DNA of 47,049 bases, from assembly GCA_946187865.1 (NCBI GenBank), contig CAMHST010000013.1, positions 1 through 47,049 on the forward strand. The letters run 5' to 3'. Numbering within the stretch: the first letter of the stretch is position 1; each line of letters opens with the position of its first letter. Origin of the DNA: an uncultured Bacteroidales bacterium (lineage in GTDB: Bacteria > Bacteroidota > Bacteroidia > Bacteroidales > UBA932). The notes under the pieces were generated by a model. It made no database searches and had not been told where the DNA came from. It saw only the letters and a program-made list of their open reading frames with translations. This document shows, in pieces, positions 17,705 through 24,386 of this stretch. Position numbers and translations under genes: made by a program.

Positions 17705-18381
17705 GATTTTTTAGCTTCTTTTTCCAAGATTCTCAGCAGTTTTCCGGCTTCTGCGGGGCGGGTTTTCAGCTCTGCCAGGGAAACGCCGGCCGCCAGCATT
17801 GCCTGGCCTTCTTCGGCCGACAGGGCGGTCCCGATCAGGGGAATGCGTTTCATGGTTTTTTCCAAGACGGTATTTACGGTCCCCAGGCCCTCCGCAACGA
17901 TGCCGTTGATGCCGCTGAGCATGCAATAGGACAGCACGGAATGCATTTCGTCCGCATCCAGAACGGCTGGAAGGCGCAGGAAAACCGGCGTGTAGCGCTC
18001 GTAGCAGAGCCGAAGGTTAAGCAGTTCCTCCAGAATCAGGTGAATGTCTGACAGGTCTGACGAGCCGATTCCTTCGTTGCTGTCCAGGTCTACGATGATC
18101 AGGTCTGCGAAGTCATAGACCAGTGAAAATGTGCGTTCGATGTCTTTTTTCATGTTCACAGCCAGCAGCGCCCCTGTTTCGGTGCGGATTTCCGGCAAGC
18201 GGTGGATCCACTGCAGGATGTCTTTCTGCTCCGGCTCCAGCGTGAGAAACCCGACACCCGGCGTGGAAAACAGGTGGATGCGGGGCAATTCCGCAGGCTT
18301 GGACAGGCCGACAGGATTGCTGAAGCGGATACCGGAAACCTCCCGTTCGAGGCCCCTGAAATGACGTTTGAACACGAACAT
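17701..18381 (-). CDS. Degenerate class 2 dihydroorotate dehydrogenase-like protein
   Basis: The protein has 226 residues from the ATG at 18379-18381. The opening FRGLEREVSGIRFSNPVGLSKPAEL follows the PyrD pattern (fkNPVGLAAGFDKnaEl). The order of later strands (LLAVNM, ADLIIVDLD, PVFLRLPAVLDADEM, INGIVAEGLG, IPLIGTALSAEEGQAMLAAGVSLAELKT) tracks the class 2 TIM barrel. The NxSSPNT block with the catalytic serine is replaced by DLDSNEG, the KIAPD lysine is arginine, and about 100 residues of the barrel are missing. I infer an inactive or repurposed paralogue. A -7 element lies four bases before the ATG. Confidence 0.7.
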   Translation of the reverse strand: MFVFKRHFRGLEREVSGIRFSNPVGLSKPAELPRIHLFSTPGVGFLTLEPEQKDILQWIHRLPEIRTETGALLAVNMKKDIERTFSLVYDFADLIIVDLDSNEGIGSSDLSDIHLILEELLNLRLCYERYTPVFLRLPAVLDADEMHSVLSYCMLSGINGIVAEGLGTVNTVLEKTMKRIPLIGTALSAEEGQAMLAAGVSLAELKTRPAEAGKLLRILEKEAKKS

Positions 18382-18385
18382 GACG

Positions 18386-18393
18386 CAAAGATA
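18386..18393 (-). promoter_or_regulatory. -7 element of the DHODH-like/cinA pair
   Basis: Reads TATCTTTG on the minus strand, four bases before the ATG at 18381. It lies in the 17-base gap behind the XRE gene, so the pair can be transcribed both from here and by read-through from the regulator. Confidence 0.55.
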
Positions 18394-18398
18394 GCAAA

Positions 18399-18758
18399 TT
18401 ATTGCGCAGGATGGAACTCCTGAAAGCTGTTGTCCGTGTAAAATACAATGATATGGCTGATCTGAGGCTTGCCGGAGGCAGAAAAAGAGGCGTCTTCCAT
18501 ATCCGGGATGAGCAGGGAATCTTCTGGAAGGGGATTCTCCTTTTCCGGATCCTTGTACATTTTTCCTTTTCCCGTGAGCAGCCAGTCCAGATTCAGCTGC
18601 GGATAATGGAGCAGCAGGCTCTCCATAAAATCGTAGCCCGGCTTGTTGCGTCCGGACAGGATATGCGAGATGCTGCCGCGGGCGACGCCAAGGATATCGG
18701 CCAATTGGGATTGCGTGATGTTTTCTGCCTGCAAAAACTGTAAAAGACGCCGATTCAT
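18399..18758 (-). CDS. XRE-family helix-turn-helix regulator
   Basis: The ATG at 18756-18758 gives 119 residues. The helix-turn-helix runs from about 5 to 60 (ITQSQLADILGVARGSISHILSGRNKPG), followed by LNLDWLLTGKGKMY, a recurring motif in Bacteroidota XRE proteins. After residue 72 the tail is acidic and probably disordered. A longer reading upstream to 18827 would start inside or before the promoter, so I reject it. The palindrome on its -7 element suggests autoregulation. It precedes the DHODH-like gene and cinA on the same strand. Confidence 0.85.
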   Translation of the reverse strand: MNRRLLQFLQAENITQSQLADILGVARGSISHILSGRNKPGYDFMESLLLHYPQLNLDWLLTGKGKMYKDPEKENPLPEDSLLIPDMEDASFSASGKPQISHIIVFYTDNSFQEFHPAQ

Positions 18759-18773
18759 AGATTTGAATTTTAG

Positions 18774-18809
18774 TTTTACAAAAGTAAAAATGTTTTTTCG
18801 GAAATGCAA
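18774..18809 (-). promoter_or_regulatory. XRE gene promoter with overlapping palindromic operator candidate
   Basis: -7 TACTTTTG (18779-18786), a 20-base spacer and -33 TTG (plus caa at 18807-18809). A perfect dyad TTTTAC-aaaa-GTAAAA covers 18774-18789, right across the -7 element, which is where an autorepressor would bind. Confidence 0.6.
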
Positions 18810-18827
18810 ACATTTCTGGAGGCTCAT

Positions 18828-19152
18828 GTGGGGACAGGACGGATAAAATTGATATAAATATATTATAGCTATTCTCTAAATAAGCTATGTTTAATTTCTG
18901 ATTTTTAAGCTGATATGTATAAATAACTTATTGAATTTCGGGGTTTATGGCAGGATAGGGAAGTCTTCTATCTGATATCTGCTATATCGTTTCTTTAGAA
19001 AAATGATATAACAAACTGAATTATAAGTAAATACTAATTTGTATTAAAATGGATAAATTTTTCTTATCGTGTTTTAGCAGGTGGTCGTGACACAAGTTGT
19101 CGCGATTGAATATATTATACATAATTGAACACAATGCATGTATCCAGGTGTT
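18828..19152. other. AT-rich stretch without a gene
   Basis: Together with the flanking promoters, 18759-19249 holds no gene. The part 18841-18900 has 12 G+C in 60, far below the neighbours. It contains one clear hairpin, CGTGACA-caagt-TGTCGCG, at 19086-19104. I found no tRNA, no DnaA-box cluster and no frame longer than about 30 codons with a credible start. Confidence 0.7.
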
Positions 19153-19160
19153 TACTTTTG
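19153..19160 (+). promoter_or_regulatory. Upstream -7 candidate for queA
   Basis: TACTTTTG matches the consensus but has no TTG at the right distance (nearest at 19125-19127, a 25-base spacer). If used, it gives a leader of about 80 bases that includes the GAGATT-gccg-AATCTC hairpin at 19196-19211. Confidence 0.35.
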
Positions 19161-19199
19161 TAGTTCTTGCAACGCGTGATTCACAGTTTTAAGCAGAGA

Positions 19200-19231
19200 T
19201 TGCCGAATCTCCGATAAATTGTGTAACTTCG
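19200..19231 (+). promoter_or_regulatory. Proximal queA promoter candidate
   Basis: -33 TTG at 19200-19202, a 21-base spacer and a one-mismatch -7 TAACTTCG at 19224-19231, 18 bases before the ATG at 19250. The hairpin at 19196-19211 overlaps its -33 end. Confidence 0.45.
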
Positions 19232-19249
19232 CGCAAATCTTGAATTCTC

Positions 19250-20464
19250 ATGGTACCTGAAATCCATATCGAAGACTACAATTATGGCCTGGAAGAGTCC
19301 AGAATTGCGAAATATCCCCTTCCCGAGCGGGATGCCTCCAAACTGTTGCATTACAAAGACGGCCAGGTAAATGAGTATGTTTTCCGTCAGTTGCCGGATT
19401 TGCTCCCGTCAAATGCGCTGATGGTGTTCAATGACACCAAGGTTGTCCCCGCCCGCCTTCATTTTCAGCGGGAAACCGGTGCCCATATAGAAATCTTCTG
19501 TCTGGAGCCTGTCACCCCGCCGGAGTATAACACGGCTTTCGCCGCTACCTCCGAGACGGTTTGGAAGTGCGTTATCGGCAATGCAAAGAAGTGGAAAGAC
19601 GATACACTCCGTCTGTATAATCCTGCCGCAGACAGCCGGGTTTCTGACCTGGACCTGCAGGCAGAGCTGTTGGAACGTGAAGGGCAAACAGGCCTTGTGC
19701 GCTTTAGCTGGAAAGATGGCTCGCCATTCTCCCGCGTGCTGGAAATATGTGGTACCATTCCCATTCCTCCCTATTTGAACCGGGAGTCGGAAGCCATTGA
19801 TTCCGAACGCTACCAGACGCTGTATGCCAAATATCGCGGATCGGTGGCCGCCCCTACGGCCGGCCTGCACTTTACGGAAGATGTCCTGGGGAGGATTCGT
19901 TCAAAGGGTATCGAGACAGCGGAAGTGTGCCTGCACGTGGGCGCCGGCACTTTCCTTCCCGTGAAAAGTTCGCTGGTGTCGGAGCATCCGATGCACCGCG
20001 AACCGTTTGCCGTAAGCCGTGAGTTGCTGGAGAAGCTGCTGGCGGGAGGGCGTCCTGTAGTCGCCGTTGGCACCACATCCGTGCGGACGCTGGAATCGCT
20101 CTATTATGTGGGTGTCAGCTGCCTGGAAAAGGGCGAGCCCCAGGATGTGGAGCAGTGGGCTCCTTATACCCGGGAGTATCCATACAGTACGCAGGAAGCC
20201 CTGGAAGCCATCGTGAAATACCTGGACCGGAGCGGAAAATCATCGCTGGTGGTGGGGACGCGCATCATCATCGTCCCCGGTTTCCGTTTCCGCCTGGTAG
20301 ACAAGCTCGTGACCAATTTCCACCAGCCGGAAAGTACGTTGATCCTGCTGGTATCGGCCTTTGTAAATGGCGATTGGAGAACGATTTACGATTATGCGCT
20401 TGCGCACGGATTCCGCTTCCTGAGCTACGGCGACAGCTCGCTGCTGGAGCGCCCCGGCGCCTGA
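19250..20464 (+). CDS. queA: S-adenosylmethionine:tRNA ribosyltransferase-isomerase QueA
   Basis: The 404-residue protein is close to the longer Bacteroidota form. Family blocks are visible: NDTKVVPARL near 63, YRGSVAAPTAGLHFT near 195-210, LHVGAGTFLPVK, and VGTTSVRTLESLY. QueA transfers the ribosyl part of SAM to 7-aminomethyl-7-deazaguanine in tRNA to make epoxyqueuosine. No other queuosine gene is in the window. It stands alone between an AT-rich gap and the acyltransferase promoter. Confidence 0.95.
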   Translation: MVPEIHIEDYNYGLEESRIAKYPLPERDASKLLHYKDGQVNEYVFRQLPDLLPSNALMVFNDTKVVPARLHFQRETGAHIEIFCLEPVTPPEYNTAFAATSETVWKCVIGNAKKWKDDTLRLYNPAADSRVSDLDLQAELLEREGQTGLVRFSWKDGSPFSRVLEICGTIPIPPYLNRESEAIDSERYQTLYAKYRGSVAAPTAGLHFTEDVLGRIRSKGIETAEVCLHVGAGTFLPVKSSLVSEHPMHREPFAVSRELLEKLLAGGRPVVAVGTTSVRTLESLYYVGVSCLEKGEPQDVEQWAPYTREYPYSTQEALEAIVKYLDRSGKSSLVVGTRIIIVPGFRFRLVDKLVTNFHQPESTLILLVSAFVNGDWRTIYDYALAHGFRFLSYGDSSLLERPGA

Positions 20465-20469
20465 CAGTT

Positions 20470-20501
20470 TTTGGGGAAGTCGTTTTAATTGTTTATTTTT
20501 G
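20470..20501 (+). promoter_or_regulatory. Acyltransferase promoter
   Basis: -33 TTTG at 20470-20473, a 20-base spacer and -7 TATTTTTG at 20494-20501. The promoter begins six bases after the queA stop and gives a leader of about 20 bases. Confidence 0.7.
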
Positions 20502-20524
20502 TATTCCCATAAAGATTCAATGAT

Positions 20525-21673
20525 ATGATGGATCAGACAGAATTCAGTGATATTGCTCCATTTAACGACGAAGAAGCGTCTGCGGCACTGGCGCGGGTGG
20601 CCAATCATCCCAATGTCCCCTGGATTTCCAAGTACATTTTCCCGGACAAGCCGGAATCTTTTTTGAAAGACATCCTGAAAAACATCCATTCCGTGGATGA
20701 GTTCCAGGATGTGGTGATGTCCCAGGCCATTGAATGGATCATTACCCGGACCGTCCGCAACTTCTCCTACGACGGCATTTCCAAGGTGATGGATACGGAC
20801 AGGAAGTATCTGTTCATTTCCAATCACCGGGACATTATCCTGGATCCGGCCTTCTTGCAGATCATCCTGCACAGGAACCATCTGCCCTACACCCAGATTG
20901 CCGTTGGAGACAACCTCCTGAAGTACAAGACGGTAGAGCTTCTGATCCGCTCCAACCGCATGATCAAAGTCATCCGTGGCATATCGGCCAGGGAACTGTA
21001 CCTGTCTTCCCAGCTGCTGTCCCGGTATATCCGGGAAACCATCACTTCCGGGCAATGCTCGGTGTGGATCGCACAGCGCCAGGGACGTACCAAAGACGGC
21101 AGCGACGCCACGGAGCAGGGCCTGCTGAAAATGCTGGACATGAGCGGCGGAGAGGATTTCGTGGAGAATTTCAAGGAACTGAACCTAATCCCGCTCAGTA
21201 TCTCATACGAGTATGAGCCTTGCGATTACCTGAAAGCGAGGGAACTGTTGATCTCCCGGACGCAGAAATATGTCAAAGGGGAGTACGAAGACCTCCAGAG
21301 CATCATGCAGGGGATCCGCGCCCCCAAAGGCAATGTTCACATCAACATCGGAGACCCGCTTACGGAAGAGGAAATCCGGGAGGCGTCCCTTTGCGACAAA
21401 AACGACCGCTATCAGCACATCCGGCAGGCGTTGGACCGCCGAATCATCAAGGGATACCAGCTTTGGAAAACCAATTATATGGCCTATGACATGGTGTATG
21501 AAACCGACAAGTATGCCCATGAATATACGCCGGAAGACCTGGATGCCTTCAAGTCCTATGTCATCAACCAACTGATGCAGGTGGAACCGCCGCTGGATCC
21601 GGTCCAGCTGCGGGATATCTTCCTGCATATATACAGCAATCCCGTGCTTGCCAAGGAACAGTTGGAGGGCTAG
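20525..21673 (+). CDS. Glycerol-phosphate-type acyltransferase (PlsC-like)
   Basis: The 382-residue protein opens with two consecutive ATGs, and either may be used. A 1-acylglycerol-phosphate acyltransferase core starts near residue 95 (KYLFISNHRDIILDPAF). It continues with a block around SRYIRETITSGQCSVWIAQRQGRTKDG that resembles the FPEGTRS-type motif III. The catalytic H101 and D107 are separated by five residues rather than the canonical four, which I note as odd. There is no membrane helix. It may acylate lysophosphatidate or a related lipid; the acceptor is unknown. Its TAG stop shares the CTAG at 21670-21673 with the stop of the convergent mscS gene. Confidence 0.75.
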   Translation: MMDQTEFSDIAPFNDEEASAALARVANHPNVPWISKYIFPDKPESFLKDILKNIHSVDEFQDVVMSQAIEWIITRTVRNFSYDGISKVMDTDRKYLFISNHRDIILDPAFLQIILHRNHLPYTQIAVGDNLLKYKTVELLIRSNRMIKVIRGISARELYLSSQLLSRYIRETITSGQCSVWIAQRQGRTKDGSDATEQGLLKMLDMSGGEDFVENFKELNLIPLSISYEYEPCDYLKARELLISRTQKYVKGEYEDLQSIMQGIRAPKGNVHINIGDPLTEEEIREASLCDKNDRYQHIRQALDRRIIKGYQLWKTNYMAYDMVYETDKYAHEYTPEDLDAFKSYVINQLMQVEPPLDPVQLRDIFLHIYSNPVLAKEQLEG

Positions 21674-22626
21674 TCCTTTTTCACATGCACGTCCAGCTGC
21701 GGGAACGGGAAAGAGAGCCCGTATTTCTGCGGCAGCTGCGTGTAGACATTCTCATTGAGCCAGAAGTACGCCTCCCAGTAGTCCTGGGTCTTGACCCATG
21801 CGCGCAAGATGAAATTGACGCTGCTGTTGTCCAAGGCCTGCAGAGCCACGAAAGGATCTGCTGCGCCCGGGGTGGTTGCGTCCAGGAAAAGCGGGTTTCC
21901 GCTGACGATTTCCAAAAGGGCGGCCTTTGCCTTGGCGGCATCGGTCCCATAGCTCAGCGTCACTTTCAGGTCTACCCGGCGGAGCGGGTTGGTGGTGAGG
22001 TTGGTGATGTTGCCGTTGGAGAGGGCTCCGTTGGGCAGCACCACAACCCGGTTGTCTATGCTGCGGAGCTTGGTGCTCACGATGTTCACCTCCGTCACCG
22101 TGCCGGAGAACCCCTGCGCCTCAATGTAGTCTCCCACTTTGAACGGTTTGAATACCAGCAGCATGATACCGCCTGCGAAATTCTGGACGGTGCCGCTCAG
22201 GGCCATGCCGATTGCCATGCCTCCCGCGGCCAGCAGGGCGGCGAGCGAGGTGGAATTCACGCCCAGGGCGCTTACCGTGAGCACAATCAGGACCACCCAC
22301 ATGCTGATGGTGATCAGGCTGTTCAGGAACGAAGCCAGCGTAGCCTCTGTATTGCGGCGGGTAAAATGCCGCTTGAGCAGTTTCTTTACCAATGAAATAA
22401 TCCAGGCGCCTACAGCATAGATCAGCAGGGCGGCCAGTACTTTGAGGCCGAAGCCGATGGCGCTCTGGGTTAGGCTGGAGACCGCCTCCTGGGCGGGTTT
22501 GTTCTGCAGGTTCTCGATGAGTTCGATGGATTTGATGGCCAGGGTGTCCACCGATATCTTGCTGGCTTTTTCCAGGATTTCCGGCGGAACCGTTCCGCCA
22601 GCCTGAAGCAGGGTGAAAAGAAGCAT
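21670..22626 (-). CDS. MscS-family small-conductance mechanosensitive channel
   Basis: The protein has 318 residues. After an N-terminal segment and a helical periplasmic stretch come three membrane segments. The pore-lining TM3 is rich in Gly and Ala (ALLAAGGMAIGMALSGTVQNFAGGIMLLVFKPFKVGDYIE at about 160-199), the MscS signature. A cytoplasmic beta domain with VVLPNGALSNGNITN follows. It opens under membrane tension to release solutes. It is six bases downstream of the antiporter gene, probably on one transcript. Confidence 0.93.
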   Translation of the reverse strand: MLLFTLLQAGGTVPPEILEKASKISVDTLAIKSIELIENLQNKPAQEAVSSLTQSAIGFGLKVLAALLIYAVGAWIISLVKKLLKRHFTRRNTEATLASFLNSLITISMWVVLIVLTVSALGVNSTSLAALLAAGGMAIGMALSGTVQNFAGGIMLLVFKPFKVGDYIEAQGFSGTVTEVNIVSTKLRSIDNRVVVLPNGALSNGNITNLTTNPLRRVDLKVTLSYGTDAAKAKAALLEIVSGNPLFLDATTPGAADPFVALQALDNSSVNFILRAWVKTQDYWEAYFWLNENVYTQLPQKYGLSFPFPQLDVHVKKD

Positions 22627-22632
22627 GTCGGA

Positions 22633-23589
22633 CTAGAGTTTAATAATCAGGTAGGCCATATAGGCGGCCCACACAAGCAGGAACAGGACGCCGTCCAGGC
22701 GGTCCAGCGTGTTGCGTTTGCCCACATAGCAGCTGGTGAGAAGGACCAGGGCGCTTGCAAGGAGCGCTCCCAGGTCTACGAAACTGATATCCTGGAAAGA
22801 AAGCGGACTGATGAGGGCCGATCCGCCCAGGATGAGCAGGATGTTGAAGACATTGGAGCCGATGATATTGCCCAGGGCAAGCTGCCCCTTTTTCTTGATG
22901 GCTGCGGCGACGCAGGTGGCCAGTTCCGGCATGGACGTGCCCCCGGCCAGGATGGTGATGGCGATGAATTTGTCGCTCACGCCCAGCCCTTTGGCGATGC
23001 TTGTCGCGGAATCCACGAACAGCCTGCCCCCGAATACGAGCCCGGCCAGGCCGCCTGCGATCATCAGCAGACAGAGCCAGAGTGAACGTCCCTTTTGCCG
23101 GGCGGCGTTTTCTTCGGCGTTTTCTTTCTGGCTGAAGCAGAACCACATGTAGGCGATGAACACCACGATAAGGATGGCGCCGTCTATCCGGCTGAGCCCG
23201 TCTGTTCCGACGCCGAAGAAGGTACGCTCCATCCCCAGCAGCACCAGCAGTACGGTGATGATGATGTTCACGGGGATATCCCGTTTCTTGTTGGAGGGCG
23301 TGATGACCATGGGAAGGATCAGGGCCGTGATGCCCAGGATGAGCAGGGTGTTGAAGATATTGGACCCCACAACGTTGCCGATGGCGATATCGGCATTGCC
23401 CTGGGCGGCGCCGATGAAGCTCACCACCATTTCCGGGGCAGAGGTTCCCATGCCCACGATGGTGAGACCGATGACGAATTCACTGAGTCCGAAGCGGCGG
23501 GCGATGCCGGAAGCACCGTCCACTAGATAGTCGGCTCCGAAGACCACAAGAGCCAGCCCCACAAGCAGCAATAAACACGACAGCCACAT
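22633..23589 (-). CDS. Calcium/sodium antiporter (CaCA family, YrbG-like)
   Basis: I choose the ATG at 23587-23589 (318 residues), because an in-frame ATG at 23620-23622 lies upstream of the -7 element at 23611-23618. The two alpha repeats of the CaCA superfamily are clear: GLTIVGMGTSAPEMVVS with GNVVGSNIFNTLLILG, and AITILAGGTSMPELATC with GNIIGSNVFNILLILGG. Both carry the acidic residue that binds the cation. Ten hydrophobic segments are visible. It exchanges Na+ for Ca2+ across the inner membrane. It leads an operon with mscS. Confidence 0.93.
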   Translation of the reverse strand: MWLSCLLLLVGLALVVFGADYLVDGASGIARRFGLSEFVIGLTIVGMGTSAPEMVVSFIGAAQGNADIAIGNVVGSNIFNTLLILGITALILPMVITPSNKKRDIPVNIIITVLLVLLGMERTFFGVGTDGLSRIDGAILIVVFIAYMWFCFSQKENAEENAARQKGRSLWLCLLMIAGGLAGLVFGGRLFVDSATSIAKGLGVSDKFIAITILAGGTSMPELATCVAAAIKKKGQLALGNIIGSNVFNILLILGGSALISPLSFQDISFVDLGALLASALVLLTSCYVGKRNTLDRLDGVLFLLVWAAYMAYLIIKL

Positions 23590-23610
23590 AAATCTTGCAC
23601 TTTTGAAATA

Positions 23611-23618
23611 CAAAAATA
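23611..23618 (-). promoter_or_regulatory. -7 element of the antiporter-mscS operon
   Basis: Reads TATTTTTG on the minus strand, 21 bases before the chosen ATG. It is the main reason for the shorter start. Confidence 0.6.
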
Positions 23619-23639
23619 GCAATTATCGCTGGAATTGCC

Positions 23640-23647
23640 TATATTTG
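23640..23647 (+). promoter_or_regulatory. -7 element of the BACON lipoprotein-protease operon
   Basis: TATATTTG on the plus strand, about 33 bases before the ATG at 23681. It is divergent from the antiporter promoter, with 21 bases between the two -7 elements. Confidence 0.6.
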
Positions 23648-23680
23648 TGAGTACCCATTTTAGTTTTTTCAGGCTTTTCC

Positions 23681-24385
23681 ATGAGGAATCTGTTGGCTCA
23701 TACCGGCATCAAGTTGCTTCTGACCGTTTTGTCGGTGTGCCTTCTGCTGCCTTCCTGCGTGGATCCCAAGGGAGAGGCCCGTTTCCTGGTGAACCTGCAG
23801 AAAGAGAATTCAGACTTTTTCGTAGCCCCTGCCGGCGGGGAGTTCCAGCTCTTTGTAGAGAGTGACCTGGAGTGGACTTATTCCATCAAAACGCCCGCTG
23901 TCTGGCTTCAGGCCCGGGAACAGAAAGTGAATTCCAATTCCTGGGCGGTAGTTCTCACCGTCTCCGAGAATAAGGGGGAGGCGCCCCGGCAGGCAGTAAT
24001 CCTGTTTTCGGCAGAGGGACATTCCGTGGAAGTGACTGTCCGGCAGGAACCGGAAGACCCCGTCCTGCGGGTCACTGTCCCCGGCGCCTATGGGGCAGAG
24101 GGCGGAACACTGGTCTATGAGCGGGGAAGCACCCAGATCAGCCGCTTCACGGAGGCCGATGTGTTCCGGTTCTCCCTGCTGTTCCCGGAACAGGTGAAAG
24201 CAGCTGTGATCCAGGTGCCCGCATCGCTGGAGGAAGGGCAGCGGGTCAGCGTCGGGTACAAGGTGGTGGAGAAAGACAAGACGCTGGTGAACACTTCCTA
24301 TCCGAATGCCCTTGTGCTTCGGGTAAAAGACGGTTTTGTCTGGATCAAACTCCGCGAAGACTTGTATTTTGTGATAAAGAAGTAA
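23681..24385 (+). CDS. BACON-domain lipoprotein
   Basis: The 234-residue protein has a lipoprotein signal (LLLPSC, lipidated C26). A BACON-type Ig-like domain follows at about 40-120: FFVAPAGGEFQLFVESDLEWTYS is split into typical short strands, then LTVSENKGEAPRQAVILF and VTVRQE. A second beta domain of unknown type follows (125-234). BACON domains are proposed to bind carbohydrate or mucin and are mostly found in secreted Bacteroidota proteins. The protease gene starts one base after its stop, so the two likely act together at the cell surface. Confidence 0.85.
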   Translation: MRNLLAHTGIKLLLTVLSVCLLLPSCVDPKGEARFLVNLQKENSDFFVAPAGGEFQLFVESDLEWTYSIKTPAVWLQAREQKVNSNSWAVVLTVSENKGEAPRQAVILFSAEGHSVEVTVRQEPEDPVLRVTVPGAYGAEGGTLVYERGSTQISRFTEADVFRFSLLFPEQVKAAVIQVPASLEEGQRVSVGYKVVEKDKTLVNTSYPNALVLRVKDGFVWIKLREDLYFVIKK

Positions 24386-24386
24386 G

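Noticed and set aside
18828..19249. Chromosome origin (oriC)
   Set aside because: It is AT-rich, but I see no cluster of TTATNCACA-type DnaA boxes and no dnaA, dnaN or gidA nearby.
19160..19249. preQ1 riboswitch upstream of queA
   Set aside because: The hairpin at 19196-19211 is not followed by the A-rich tail and pseudoknot partner of known preQ1 classes. queA acts after preQ1 insertion.
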